In this document: positions 45,468 to 57,791 of the stretch, piece by piece
Numbering within the stretch: the stretch's first letter is position 1
How the letters are laid out: each line of letters opens with the position of its first letter
Source: Persicaria tinctoria
Taxonomy: Eukaryota; Streptophyta; Magnoliopsida; Caryophyllales; Polygonaceae
DNA: 64,000 nt
Direction of reading: 5' to 3'
NCBI GenBank assembly: GCA_037127255.1
Contig: JBANSL010000002.1
Span: 9,778,001 to 9,842,000, forward strand
The notes under the pieces: model-generated
Databases searched by the model: none
The model's input: the letters and a program-made list of their open reading frames with translations, nothing else
What the model was told of the DNA's origin: nothing
Program-made: the position numbers and the translations under genes

Positions 45468-46819
45468 GATAGATTGATGGGCACAGAAAATCTAGAGAGA
45501 AGGCTAGAGTTGAGTAAAATGTCACCCAAAATTTCCTACTGATAACCCTTATTTTCTACCCGTTCTGGTCTTCCTCCCCAAATCAAACTGGATATTGGCC
45601 AAATTCATCCCCTCTCAACCCAGTTCTTGGTGTCCCCTCTTGCTAATCGTCTCCTACATGTATTTGCAGGCCATTTCTTGCTATTTCCGGTTGCCTCCTC
45701 CCTCCTGGTGTCGGGTTTCGTTTTCCGGTGAGGGGTGTTTGTCCTCCGGCCGGCTGGTGTGGTGTCGTCCAATGGTCCTTGACCTTCCTTCAGTCGGGCT
45801 GGTTTGGTGGCTCTGAGTCGGATTCTCTTCCGCTCGGGCGTCTCCTGCCGAACCCAATTTCCCCCAAATCTGTCCAAATCTACCAGTTTTACCCCAATTT
45901 ATTATGTCCTGTTATGCCTCTGTTTTGGGGCTTCGATCGATCCTGGTTTCCCGTCGGGTTGCAGGTCTCCTCCTCCCTCTTCCTTTCGTTCCGGGGTCGG
46001 CGTGGTGGGTCGCCCCTTTCGATTGGTGGTGTTGTGCTGGGTTGAGGTTGGTGCTCTCCCTCCCTCCCGTCCTCCTCTTCTCGCCTGGGTTTCGGTGTCG
46101 TCGACCTCTGGCCTCGGCGTCGCCGCTTGCTTCTTCGACGCCTGGTTATTCCGGTTGACGTGTGCTTGTGTACTTTGCAGAGGGCTTGGCGTGCAAGGTT
46201 AAAATTTTGCCTTGCACGCCAAAGACTAAAGTAAAAAAAATAAAAAAATTCTGCTTTTTTAATTTATTTTTAAAGTAGAATTTGACCAAATCCCGAAAGG
46301 GCTAGATCAAACCACCCGAAAGGGTTTGAGAGAATCCCGCAAGGGCTTGTCGTTTTTATTTTGTAGGTGAAAGCTTGATGGCATTTTGTTCGAGCAGTTT
46401 GCGGCTCTGCTTCCAATGTTTCTAGGAGACCTTCTGCTTGGTTGGGGGGCGTGGAGTCTGTAGTCGGGTCTGGCTGGGGTCGTGGTGGTGCGCTCATGGC
46501 GACTCCGTATCCGGGATAGAGTTTCCTTGGAGATCGTCTGCACTACCCACAGGAGTTAGTGTCCTGCTGTACTACTGGCCCGCGGTGCTACTGTCTGGTG
46601 GTGCTTGGCTGCATTCTTCGGCGGCTTCCTCAGCCTTTTGGGTGTTTGGTCTTCTTGGAACGTTTGTTTGTAGAGTTTATTCATGTTTGGTGCATTTCGC
46701 TTTTATTTGTATTTCGGTTTTTAGATTGTATGCTAGACGGTTCGCCGTCTGCCAACTATGTCGGCCTCTCGATGAGACATGCCTGTCTGGCCATCGAATT
46801 TTTACCTAATCAAAAAAAA
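45468..46819 (+). mobile_element. Non-LTR retroposon (LINE-derived, non-autonomous)
   Basis: 1352 bp ending CCTAATCAAAAAAAAA, a 3' end common to plant LINEs. A 14-bp target duplication AAGACGGAGGGAGT flanks it (45454-45467 and 46820-46833) and is itself the end of the MITE at 45140. The body is GC-richer than its surroundings and contains overlapping frames in several phases (73-132 codons, Cys/Ser/Trp/Phe-rich). None has an endonuclease, RT or RNase H motif. It is either a 5'-truncated LINE keeping only 3'UTR-like sequence or a LINE-mobilised transcript. Confidence 0.75.
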
Positions 46820-46833
46820 AAGACGGAGGGAGT

Positions 46834-47271
46834 AACAAACATACAATAGATAAATCACACATCCAAATATCCAATGTCATATCTAGTTTCAAATGTCATC
46901 ATCGCAATTAACCATATCATGAACAATTACACAAAGAGCTTAGGGTTTCAATTCAACATCTTCACTCTTCTACCTTCAATTTCTAAGGAGATGGACTGCT
47001 GAAAAAATAAAAAATAAAAAGGCGCATCGTATCCAGAAGGCCCAATATCCAAACAAAACAAACACAATTACACAAATATGATTTTTGCTATGATCGGATA
47101 TTTTTTCTAGGATCGGTAGATCCTACCGATCCCATAGGATCCTAGCACGAAGGAGTCTATATGCCCGATCCGGATCAAAACCTTGCCTAGAATCGTAAGA
47201 TCCGGATCGGGATCCTAATAACCATGATCTAGACACTCCAACACTACACGTAGCTAGCCCTGCTTAACGGG
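46834..47271. other. Intergenic, GGATC/GATCC-rich
   Basis: No gene. From 47088 to 47225 the words GGATCGG, GATCCTA and ATCCGGATC recur a dozen times, as in 44880-44965. The two clusters may be the two ends of an older, nested DNA transposon, but I could not align clean terminal repeats. Confidence 0.35.
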
Positions 47272-47385
47272 AAAAAAAAACCTCCTTGATTTTGGTAACT
47301 TGAGAGCGTCCATTCGGGGTTCGAACCAGTGACCTTTGGATCCTACCCGCGAGTTCCGACTGAACCATTCCGGAATAGTTCAAAA
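47272..47385 (-). mobile_element. tRNA-derived SINE (Au-like)
   Basis: On the minus strand an A box TGGTTCAGTCGG (47367 down to 47356) is followed about 30 bases later by a B box GGTTCGAACCC (47328-47318), the RNA polymerase III promoter of a tRNA-derived SINE. The element ends in a run of nine T (47280-47272), as in Au-type plant SINEs. Total length is about 115 bp. The 5' end is approximate and no target duplication was found. Confidence 0.55.
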
Positions 47386-47846
47386 AACTCTCCTCCATCG
47401 TATCTAATTATCACATGTCATCTCCTTGGTGAGTCCCCAAAAAATAAGGTCTTCTCTAACCACCTCATTCCAATTCTTCCTCGACCGCCCTCTTCCTCTT
47501 CAGACACACTCGATAGTCAAGTTGTTGCACCCTTTTTGTACCACCATACCATCAAAGCTTCGACTCTCGCATCTTCTCCTGGACAAAAGTCAATTTAAAT
47601 GTGTATAAATAATAATAATTAATTAAAAAGAAATTGATAGAGTAATAAAAATATCATACTCCCTCCAATCAACAATATAAGTCTTTTTATTTTTCAACAA
47701 ACATTTTAATAAGCTAAAAAATACTACAGTATCAAATATTGATTTTGGGGATTTTTTATAATTTAATGCTTATTAATAATAAATATTAAATTATTTAAAA
47801 TATATATATAATTTTGTATCCGGTGAAATACATACTCAAAAATCTT
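47386..47846. other. Intergenic, one MITE end
   Basis: ACTCCCTCCAATCAACAATA at about 47659 looks like a left terminus of another Stowaway-like MITE, without a clear partner before the next element starts at 47847. No gene. Confidence 0.4.
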
Positions 47847-48210
47847 ACTCCCTCCGCTTCAATTTAAAAATCGTTTTAGACACAAAACTTTATTTCAAAT
47901 TAATTGACGTTCGTATAAATTACGGCGTACACACCTACCCATTTTTATTTTCATTCTCTCTCTCCTCTCAGTGTTTGTAGTTTCTCTTCTCCACCTTACT
48001 TTTTTTTTAAAAAAAAAATACTATTTCTCACCCTAACATGGAGAGGCGAAGAGCGGAAAAAACAGCTCCAAACAAAGTACCCATTTCCGTGTAAGATGAG
48101 GGTTCCTAGCTCTCTATTCACGATTTTTCCGTCGTTGAAAATCTTTGAAATCTCCATAGTGATTTCACTTATTCACGACTTTTATTTAATTATTTTGAAA
48201 AGGATGGAGT
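47847..48210. mobile_element. Stowaway-like MITE, diverged
   Basis: 364 bp from ACTCCCTCCGCTTCAATTTA to AATTATTTTGAAAAGGATGGAGT, which are imperfect inverted repeats. The interior has short 5'UTR-like pyrimidine runs (47958-48000) but no ORF. Confidence 0.55.
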
Positions 48211-49143
48211 AAATTTAATGAATCAAAACTATCATAATCGACAGTAAATTTTTACAACAGCACCAACTGTAATATGTTATCGTACAATTGTACGCCGTAT
48301 CATTAAAAAGAATCCATAATAATTTGTACATAGCTAAGTAGGCAAGTAGCCACCTTTTTTTATTTTTGGTCCTCTTAAAAATTTTAGTTGTAGGCGGGTT
48401 TTGGGATGGGTGGTGGTGAACCGACCAAGCAACAACCCAGCAACCGGGTCCGGCAAAACTGTCGGCCGGACCGGTTCCAGAAATTTCTGAGGCGGGCCGT
48501 GGGCGGGTTCCCGCGCATCATTGCGGGCTCTGAGTGTCAGTGTGTTGTGGGCCATTGATGGGTTTGCGCCTCCGCTGGACCCACCAACTGACAGTGACAG
48601 TCACACTAGTAGAGTACACTAGGAGTACTGTATTAATTTTTTTTAGCGTACACAAGGAGTTTCGTTATTATTAAGGGGCCATGCCAATTAAATTCGAGGG
48701 GTTAACTTGTTATGCACCACTTATTTGCGACACTAGTACAGTTAACCTTATGGCATGTGACATTTTTACAAGTAAAGTTTAATTGAAAAGAGTAACATCC
48801 GAAAAAAAGGTAGGTAAATAGTAAATAATATTCCCTCCGTTTAGAAGATTTTCGGCACGCTTTTTATAGGTTTAAAACTACTCATTTCGATCAAAAATAA
48901 ACGATATTTGACTTTTGTGTACGTAATTTTAGGAGCTTAAAACTATATAAACAACCAATATCCGACTCGATTCGAGCTCGACTCATTTCTAAATGAGCTG
49001 AATATAACCAATACCCAACTCGTTCCGCTCAAATAACAGCCCTATATGTAAACATGCATTACTCTTTCCTAAAGGTTATCGTTTCACTCACTCATTTATT
49101 ATTTATTTTTTTAATAACTTTATACTACTTATTATTAATATAT
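48211..49143. other. Intergenic
   Basis: About 930 bp without a gene. 48350-48560 is GC-richer with GGCGGG/GGCCGGACC words on the minus strand. A solitary MITE-type terminus (TTCCCTCCGTTTAGAAGATT) lies at 48831. Confidence 0.45.
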
Positions 49144-49378
49144 ACTCCCTCCGATTGGAAATATAAGACGTTTTACTTTTGTATACGTAGTTTAAGAACA
49201 TAAAAACTAGATAAAACATTGATTTTTAATTAAATTTTTTTACATTACAATACTCATTATTAATGAGTATTATAGTCTAAAAAGTTTTAATTAAAAATAT
49301 TAATATTTTATATAGTTTTTAACTCCTTAAGTTACGTGCAGAAAAGTCAAATGCCTTATATTTCCAATCGGAAAGAGT
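49144..49378. mobile_element. Stowaway-like MITE
   Basis: 235 bp bounded by ACTCCCTCCGATTGGAAATA and the inverted TATTTCCAATCGGAAAGAGT. The inverted arms extend about 65 bp (ATAAGACGTTTTACTTTTG matching its counterpart). The AT-rich centre holds TTATTAATGAGTAT. A clean example with no ORF. Confidence 0.85.
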
Positions 49379-51087
49379 ATAATATTATTAAAAAAAAAAA
49401 ATTTATACCGGAGTATAAATTTTATCTCATCAAAATTTTGGTAATTCATGAAACATAGAATATATGTCTTCATTATCTTGTTTGTATAATACGGAGGACT
49501 ACCATATTACCATAGCTTGGATTAATGTGTAAAGGATCAAGGAGTACGTTGTGGGGTATTGTGAGAAGACTATATGTGTTCGTATGAGACGGAGTTAATA
49601 AAATGACTAAAATTATAAATAAGGTAAAATTTATAAACTGTTGGTAAAAGTAGTTAAAAATTTATGAAAAAATATAAACTCCGTATGGGGTGAAAAACAG
49701 TTTATTTGTAAAAAGTGGAGTTTATTTGTTTTTCATTAGGAGTATTGTGGTACTTTCAAACCAAATAAGATAAAAGAGAAGGGATAAAATAGTAATTATT
49801 GAAAAAAAAGCTCCAAAATTCGGCTTTTTTTTAAACCATTGTTTTTAACTGGGTTTTGACTCATCTTGGTGGCCATACACAGCTTAAACTATATTAACCG
49901 GTTAAAACTACAAAGTTAATAATTTTAACTGGTTGATTTTGACAGCCATACACAGCCTAGGACAAACCGAGAGCACGATAAACGTTGGTTGGTGGTCATG
50001 TGGTAACGTGTACCCTCTCATCTCATCCCCATATGCAAACACTATCACCAAGATCCTCCACTTTCATTTCTTTTCTTTTTTTAATTTTATTTTAAACCAA
50101 ATGCACCGACTACAACTTATCATAATAATATTATATAAAGAATCTTCCGCTTAATTATTTTTCAATGTTAAAATATTTTATTTTCAGAGTCAATTGTATC
50201 ATTTTACATATCAATTTAAAATCAAAGATTGTTATGATTTTGTCCTTAAGAGGGAAAAAAATATTATATACATTTTATAATTTTTTGGTGCTAACAAATT
50301 CAGAAGTTAGTTTGTTTGTTACATTGGGGACAAATAACTCAATTCCTCCCTTTAATTAGAGATATCTCGAATTTAAGTTATAAAATCAGAGATTTTTAAA
50401 GCTCTTATATACACAAATACATTACCATCCCACCTTATTTTGGATCTATGCAATAGAAAGGCAGCCTTTCATTTATTTAAGAAATAATATTATTAATTAG
50501 TAGTCCCAGTTTCATTCAAATCCAAAGGTCACTATCATATTTTGCTGTTGTTTTGAAAGAGTTAACAAAAAAAAAATCATATCAAGGGATTATTGTAAAA
50601 TAACATTGATTTTAAATAAAATATATCTTATAAAGTGTCAATCAAACACCCACTAGTATATAAAATTTATAATTATTTAATAAATTTAATATAATTGATT
50701 AACACAATTTTATTTAAAATTTATGTTATTTAAAACATATTAAAAATCCATAACCAAATATTATTTTAAATGATTAATACAATATAATCCAAACACAAAC
50801 TTTATAAGAAGGATAATTTTGTAATTTCATGTTGTTGATAGAGTGTCATCACAAGCATTAAAAATAAGCACATTGTTGTCACACTAGTGCCAATAGTAAT
50901 CTATTCCTACACTTACTTAATTGGGGGAATACCAAATTGTCATCATATCAAGACTACAAAGGCAATGGTGGCTTCTTTTTTTATAATTATAATTATTGTA
51001 ATTATACATACTTTATGTAAATAAAGAGGGTGAAAGCAAGGTGGGTCATTTGGATTAAGATATTAGGAGAAGCATGGAATTTCATAT
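49379..51087. other. AT-rich intergenic stretch
   Basis: About 1.7 kb without any gene, RNA or element I can recognise. The doubled phrase GCCATACACAGC(T/C)TA near 49872 and 49952 is a small local repeat. Confidence 0.5.
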
Positions 51088-51314
51088 ACTCCCTCCGGGG
51101 ACTTTATTATTCACGCACGCTTTAATAAGAATGTAAAAACTATATTAAATATTAATATTTTTATTAATTTTTTCTAATAATTATAAACTTATTGATAATA
51201 AGTCTGTAATTATTAAAAAAAATATAAAAAAGTTAATATTTTATATAGTTTTTAACTCTTAAAAAAAGCGTGTATAAATAGTAAAAGTTCATATATTTTT
51301 GGACGGGATGTAGT
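51088..51314. mobile_element. Stowaway-like MITE, family of 17524
   Basis: 227 bp from ACTCCCTCCGGGGACTTTATT to GGACGGGATGTAGT. The sub-terminal ATTCACGCACGCTTTAA on the left mirrors AAAGCGTGTATAAATAGT on the right. The arrangement and sub-terminal words match the MITE at 17524-17756. Confidence 0.7.
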
Positions 51315-52203
51315 ATATGGACTGAATTAAAGTAACTAAACTAAAGGGCATCAAAAGGGCAAAAAGAAAGGCGAATTGCTTTGACCAGAAGAAAAATAGA
51401 TGCTTTGCAATTTGCAAATGCACCCAAAATTTTATTTTACGTGCAAAAATCACTACTTTATCAAAGAAAAGGGATCTATTGATTATTTTCTAGGAAGCAC
51501 GGGTCCATGGGAAAGAATAACTACAAGTGGGTCCCACAATGGTTTTGCACGTTGCACCGATATTTAGTGTCACTTAATTAACTAATTAATTAAGTACTTA
51601 ATTACTCCATCTTACGGAGTAATTAACTTTAACATGTTACGGCTGGATTCATTTGAAGATGTTGACGTGTAAAAAAAAAAAACCTTTTGTGCTCCTTTTT
51701 GGCTTTCACCCAATGCTACATCAATGATCAAATTAATTATTGCACATTTATCCCTTAATTGGTAATTACTCACAAATCAAATACGGAGTAGGTCATATAA
51801 TTGAAAAATATCAAATATAATATAATGATCATAATATTTTAAAAAAAATCTTTGAAAGTTATTAGAAATATTTATTTCCTGATTTTGGAGAAATAGATCA
51901 ATAATAAAAAAATATAGCATTACAACACAATTTCATCCGATTTATTTCCAATTCAATAAAAGACAACAATAAGAATAAAAATAAAAATAGAAAGCATAAT
52001 GCATGTCAGAAGCCACCAGTGGGGGCCAGTGGGCCCCAACCACAAAGCCTAAGAAAAAAGCATGTAAAATGGAAGGGGCTGTCCGTAACAGCAAAGCAAG
52101 AACGCAATCTCCCTCCTCTCCTCTCGTCCAAGAGAGAGAAGAAGATTCGGAGAGTGAAAATTGGAGGTTGATTCGGTCAGTGCGGGGGAGAGAGATCTCG
52201 GTC
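51315..52203. other. Upstream region of the USP-kinase gene
   Basis: About 890 bp of AT-rich DNA that must contain the promoter. No convincing TATA box or known regulatory motif could be fixed. 52003-52203 is open in the frame of the downstream gene and may be 5'UTR or N-terminal coding sequence. Confidence 0.45.
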
Positions 52204-55200
52204 ATGAAGCTCAAGATTTGGAATGGCAAGGTTTTCGAATCTGATATCGGTCTCTCCGGCGACAATGTCGGCGGCGGAGGAGCCGATAATCGGAAAGTCG
52301 TGGTGGTTGGAGTCAAGCTGGAGCAGCACAGTAAGGAGCTGCTAACCTGGGCGCTAATGAAGATCGCTCAGCCTGGAGACCGAGTTATCGCTCTTCACGT
52401 CCTGCATGCTTCCGCCGGTACTCTCTCTTTCTCTCTATCTCGCCTCCACTCCTCCCGGGCTGTCAAACGGTGTTTTGTGACTTGTCTTTGATTTTTGGAT
52501 CTGCGAATTGGCACTCAAATGTGTGTTGATTTTCATCTTACTCGTTCTTGCTTGTTTGTGTGTCCGCACAGAGGAGCAATCGTCGCTTGTATCTCTGATA
52601 AAGACGTTTGATTCCGTGCTTGCTGTCTACGAAGGGTTTTGCCACTTGAAACAGGTTCTATAATTTCTTTCTTTAATTGCAATTTATTAAGACTGAGAAA
52701 TGAAACTAGATTGTTCAATTTAGGTTGAAATTAGCTGTAGACACATCAATGATTCTGAGACATTACCATGGCGAGATGAAGTTCTTAGAAGGGAACAATT
52801 AGGAACTTATAATTGTTGGATGTGCTTTCTTGCTACATTAGGTATCAGTTGACTGAAGTAAAGTTTGCCCGTTTGATATTGATTGTCAAATTAGAAGGCA
52901 TCATTGACATTTTGGCTGGAATTTTGGTTTGGTTTCCTTGATTTTACAATGTTGTGTGTTGATAAGAGGAAAGTAAATGGAATCCTTTTGCAGGTTGATC
53001 TGAAGCTCAAGGTGTTAAGAGGTTCATCTGTGCGTAAAATTTTGGTCCAAGAGGCGAAACTATACGGAGCTGCTACAGTAATTGTTGGGGCTTCTAAGGC
53101 CCAGTTTCCTATTATATCTCCAGCTTCTGTTGCCAAGCATTGTGCAAGGAGATTATCACTTAGTTATTCAGTGTTTGCTGTTGATAATGGCAAAATTGTG
53201 TTTGAAAGGAAAGCAACCGCCTCAGATTCTGGTAACTTTTCATGCTAAATTGCTAATTACAGTTTGACTTTGTTTCTGAGATGGAATCGTTATTCAATAG
53301 CTACTGTTGTACATAAATGTTTGGCTATAAGTTATAACATGTTCAGGCGCCTTGGCTTCTGTTGAGCAGGGATCAGCAAATCGAGTTTCAACTCGAATCC
53401 GGCATCCAGAGAAGATTTTTTGGCATTAACTCCTGTGAGTGCCGTTATAAAGGAGGATGGGTCAGATCCACAAAGTAGACGTAGTCCAGATAAACATGTC
53501 TCAGGCCCTAAAAGACGTACACTCATAAAGAGATACTTTGGCTGTGCACCAAACTCATCTTGGTCCGATTACACGCCTGACCTTCAAGAAGAACCCTGTA
53601 TCGATGTTAGTTTGAATAGTTCACTGGCCTTGGTACCATATCAGACACCAGAGACCTCTTCAGAACAAAGTCTTGGGATGGATCAACAACCTCATGAGCA
53701 GAAGCAAGGGTGGGCTCTGATTCGTCGTTCGTTTATACCCAAGCAACAGAACTCAGATAAAGCTTCAAATGGAAAGAATTCAATACTTAGATGTCTTTCT
53801 AGATGGCGAACGCAGCATTCTGCAATTACTGTTCAATCTGATGCGAAACAAATTGAATATTACCAAAAAGATGAACAATCATCTGGTCTTAGTGGAGAAA
53901 ATGGTGCAATGGTGCCTGTTGTATCATATGCATCTTCTCCACTCCATTCCCCAGTAGATGGATTGAATGTTTTTACAGAAGAACTGAAAAGCTTCCATGC
54001 CAAGTACTCATCCATGTGTAGATTGTTTACCTACCAAGAGCTTATATCGGCAACATCTGGCTTTCTATCTGGTTTGTTTTTTCACTCCCTGAGACAAGTA
54101 TCTTTGTTATCGAAATTGCCCATGTAGAAAGTCTCTTACTCTTTAATCTTCTTCATGAACATTCAGAAAGAATGATAGGAAAAGGTGGCAGCAGTCGTGT
54201 TTTCCGAGGACAACTTTCTGATGGCAAGGAATTGGCAGTGAAAATATTGAAGCCATCAGAGAACGTGTTGAAAGAGTTTATTGCAGAAATTGAGATCATC
54301 ACATCAATTAGTCACAAAAATATAGTCTCCCTATTTGGGTTTTGTTTCGAGGATGGGAGTCCAATCTTGGTTTATGATCTTCTACCAAGAGGAAGCCTAG
54401 AAGAAAATCTCCATGGTAAGAACGTGACATGTGTCTACTTCTCTTTGTACTGATTACATGGAGAGACCAAAACTGATTCTTGAACTGCAAAGCAGGTCAT
54501 AAGAAAGATTCAACCGCATTCTGCTTGGAAGAAAGATACAAGGTTGCTTTGGGTGTGGCTGAAGCACTGGATTATCTTCACATTGGGAGTTCTCTGCCTG
54601 TGATTCACAGAGACATAAAATCTTCAAATATTCTTCTAGCTGAAGATTTTGATCCTCAGGTGATGATAAACGTTCTTGCACTTTTTTGCCTAAAAATATG
54701 CTCACTAGTCACTATGGGTATGTTCCTCTTCTTATGTGTGCTGATATTCCAACTTCTGATTCTACAGCTGGCAGATTTTGGACTTGCAACCTGGATCTCT
54801 AGTGCCTTATCATTCACAGAGTGCACGGATGTTGCAGGAACCTTTGGGTATGTTCCTCTTCTTTTGAGTTACTGGTCATCCAGCCTTTTTGGAAATTATT
54901 ATTGACACTGCTTTGTGATTCGGCAGGTATATGGCTCCTGAATACTTCATGCATGGAAAGGTGACTGAGAAGATTGACGTGTACGCATTTGGTGTCGTCC
55001 TACTTGAGCTTCTTTCTGGAAGAAAGCCAATTGATGATAATAATCCAAAAGGCCAGGAGAGCCTTGTCATTTGGGTTAGTTTCATGTACACATACCAACT
55101 ACATTTTCCATGCTCTTGGAGTACCATATCGTATAAACTGGAGCTTCTCTCATTATGCTGGTTGCAACTGGAAAATGGGTTATGTAATACTATAAAGTAG

Positions 55201-55806
55201 AAACTGTGATGAATTAAACGAAGGAAACATCCTTTCCATATCTCAAGAATGCCGCACGAACTTTTGTTTTGGTCTTGTAGATGCGATGTGAATTTAGTTC
55301 TCTAATATAAACTTGCTGGATACAGGCAACTCCAATTTTGAAGGATGGAAAGATATCAGATCTTCTAGACGCAAGCTTGGGCAGTGACTATGACCATGAT
55401 CTGGTAGAAAGAATGGGTTTGGCTGCGACCCTTTGCTTAAAAAGGGATCCTCTATTGCGACCTAGAATTAATATTGTGAGTAACCACCCAATCTTCTCTC
55501 AACTGAATATTATAAATGTTGGTTAATCTGATTGTTAAACTTGCTGTGCAAATAATCTGTCAGATTCTAAAGCTCCTCCAAGGTGACTCTGATGCAGCCA
55601 AGTGGGCAAGGCAGCAAGTAAATTGCGATAGTTCAGATATCGATGTCTTGGATGGAGAAGCTTCTCCAAAAGATATCCAGTCCCATCTTAACGTCGCGTT
55701 TCTTGATCTAGAGGATGATGCGCAGTCTGTTATCAGCACTGAGCCAAACGTTTCGATAGAAGACTACCTCAATGGGAGATGGAGTCGTTGGCCAAGCTTT
55801 GACTGA
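52204..55806 (+). CDS. Receptor-like cytoplasmic kinase with N-terminal USP domain
   Basis: Ten exons: 52204-52417, 52572-52654, 52994-53231, 53370-54071, 54167-54415, 54496-54659, 54768-54847, 54927-55074, 55326-55475 and 55564-55806; 756 residues. Residues 30-180 are a universal-stress-protein (adenine-nucleotide hydrolase-like) fold: [49 protein letters not shown] Ser/Gln-rich linker follows, then a kinase from about 413: [11 protein letters not shown] (417-427), Lys438 in [14 protein letters not shown] (533-540), DFG from Asp553, APE at 580-582. All catalytic residues are present and HRD makes it an RD kinase. There is no signal peptide or membrane span, so it is cytosolic. Alternative in-frame starts are ATG 52003 and 52069. 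Known members act in stress and hormone signalling. Confidence 0.92.
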
Positions 55807-56786
55807 AAGCCAGATAGTCAGAGACTGTTTATTTAGTTCTGTGTATAGCAATTTTGAACAGCTTTTGTGAAGTGTTCTTTTGGTGTGGCTGGGGTTTCAT
55901 ATGGCAGGCCATGCTTGAGAGGATGTGTCCTTAAAACCGCTTTGCACTCCGCCTGGTCTTCTTCACGAAGGTGATTTCGGCAAGCCAGGGAAAAGAGAAG
56001 TGGAAATCGAGGGGAAAGAAAATGAGAAAGTAGTGAAAAGGTGAAGTTCTGATTTGCCCAAGTGCACTCGTTTACCATAACCGAATCTGCAATTGTACAA
56101 AGGGATTAGAAAACCATGTTAAGTGCTTTTGGACTTGACCTCATTGAGGCTAGGACATGTTTGTTCAGCTAAGTGTGGCGTAAAGTGATTAATTCGTAAC
56201 TTATGTTTGCTTTGATGTAATTTAGGCTTTAACCTTCCCCTTGTTACTTCAATGGTTCAATTGGAAATGCCACTGATGTACATATACTTGGATTGAAATG
56301 TGAGTGAAGACCAACATAGATCATCCTACGGATGATTTGGCAATTACATTTATTTGAAGTTGTCGCATTTTCAATTTTAAGTCTATGTTGCATTTTCGGG
56401 CTTGATGTTTATGCTGTTTATGCTTCTTTTCTACCTTGCTCTTTGCTTCCTTTTGCCGCATTCTCTATTATTTGGTATGTTTCGATGTTTTGTTTATGCC
56501 TTTTCGCGGGATATACTTTGTTGTTGTTGTTGTTAATATTCACATCCTAATTTTCAAAGTCATTTTAAATTTATAACTCAATTTAGAGGGATTCTTTGTC
56601 ACTCATCAAGGACATGATCATAATTAGAATTAGAATAAATTGAAGAAGGAAAACAACACATGAGTATATTAATGATCAAAGCAAACATAACCGGTCTATT
56701 TCAAATCTATAATTAAAATCCGGTGAATACCAGAAATACAAACGTAGCATATGAACATAAAACATAGACATAGACATAAACATCGA
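55807..56786. other. 3' flanks of two convergent genes
   Basis: The kinase 3'UTR occupies the left part, and the 3'UTR of the minus-strand RING gene the right. An 81-codon minus frame at 55833-56078 and a hydrophobic 72-codon frame at 56332-56550 lack domains and are not called. Confidence 0.5.
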
Positions 56787-57527
56787 TCAGTCAGTTGCAA
56801 CGGAGAGATCGGATCGATACTGGGCGGCAGGCATCTGGTAGCGGCAGATGGGGCAAGAATGGCCGTTGTCGAGCCACTGGACGAGACAGAAGCGGTGAAA
56901 CGAATGGGAGCACGGCAGTTTGAGAGTGTTCCTCTGCGTCGTCTCCATATCCTCCATACAAATCCCACACTGACACTGACGGGCATCACCCGAAGCCGCT
57001 GTCAATAAAGCTGCGATGGATGCCCTGGTTGCGGGCCTCTGTCTGGGAGGGAAGACTGCATCCTCGTCCTCATCCCCACAGCCCTCGGCGACGATGAGTT
57101 CTTCTGCGTACTGGCGGGGGAGGAGGCTGGTGCGGGGATGGATCTTGAAATACAGCATGTGTAAGGTGGAAGATCCGCCGGAGTTGCGCTTGGGACAGCG
57201 GTGGGAGGCGTTTGCGATCCGGAGGACCTCCATGAAGGTGTTGGCGACTTTGCTGGCGCAGGCTATGGCGATGTCGGGGTAGTGGGAGCGGAGCTCCGTC
57301 ATCAACTGTTGTTCCTGGCATTGGTAGTATTCCTCTTCACCACCAACAACATCGAGGCAGTGGAATACAACATCGGTATCCTGATTGGCTATGGTGGCCG
57401 CCAGGAATCCGCCACAATGGGGAAGTGAGTAATCAGGCAACGAGAAACGCTGCTCATGGTGCTCCACGTCGTACTCAATGGCATCGGTTGAGTACCTGTA
57501 TTCTCGTTTACGGCACCAATACTCCAT
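56787..57527 (-). CDS. RING-H2 zinc-finger protein (probable E3 ubiquitin ligase)
   Basis: Intronless, 246 residues, start MEYWCRKREY. The RING-H2 lies at the C-terminus: C187, C190, C206, H208, H211, C214, C225 and C228 (CGIC, PCSHSFHRFC, CPIC), with the Trp of LVQWL that contacts E2. All eight ligands are present. The N-terminal 180 residues are unlike any domain I can name; they contain a Glu/Asp-rich patch and FFPPRQRP-like basic stretch. No membrane span. Single-exon RING-H2 genes of this kind are numerous in plants and usually ubiquitinate stress- or development-related targets; the substrate here is unknown. It converges on the kinase gene. Confidence 0.88.
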   Translation of the reverse strand: MEYWCRKREYRYSTDAIEYDVEHHEQRFSLPDYSLPHCGGFLAATIANQDTDVVFHCLDVVGGEEEYYQCQEQQLMTELRSHYPDIAIACASKVANTFMEVLRIANASHRCPKRNSGGSSTLHMLYFKIHPRTSLLPRQYAEELIVAEGCGDEDEDAVFPPRQRPATRASIAALLTAASGDARQCQCGICMEDMETTQRNTLKLPCSHSFHRFCLVQWLDNGHSCPICRYQMPAAQYRSDLSVATD

Positions 57528-57791
57528 TACGGCCTAACACACTGCAAATTTTTTCACGAATTTTAGTTTGATTTTGGATGGGTGCACTTAGATTTATTAT
57601 TATTATTTATACATTGAATAAAGCAACCTATTTATGGTTAAAAAATTTGCTATTTCCTAAATTCTAAATTCTATCATAATAATAGATAGATAGATCCTAT
57701 TTCCTAAACCAACCTATTTACTAGATTCTATCATAATAATAGATAAATCCTGCCCGGTAAATCTATTTATGGTTAAAATATATAAAAGTAA
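57528..57791. promoter_or_regulatory. Upstream region of the RING gene
   Basis: 264 bp between the RING start codon and a MULE. It is AT-rich, with a twice-repeated TTCTATCATAATAATAGATA phrase (57669-57748) ending at the MULE target duplication. Any promoter is short or has been interrupted by the MULE. Confidence 0.45.

Noticed and set aside
45595..46809. Overlapping plus-strand frames of 73-132 codons
   Set aside because: They lie within a retroposon, in conflicting frames, with Cys/Trp/Phe-rich nonsense composition and no domain.
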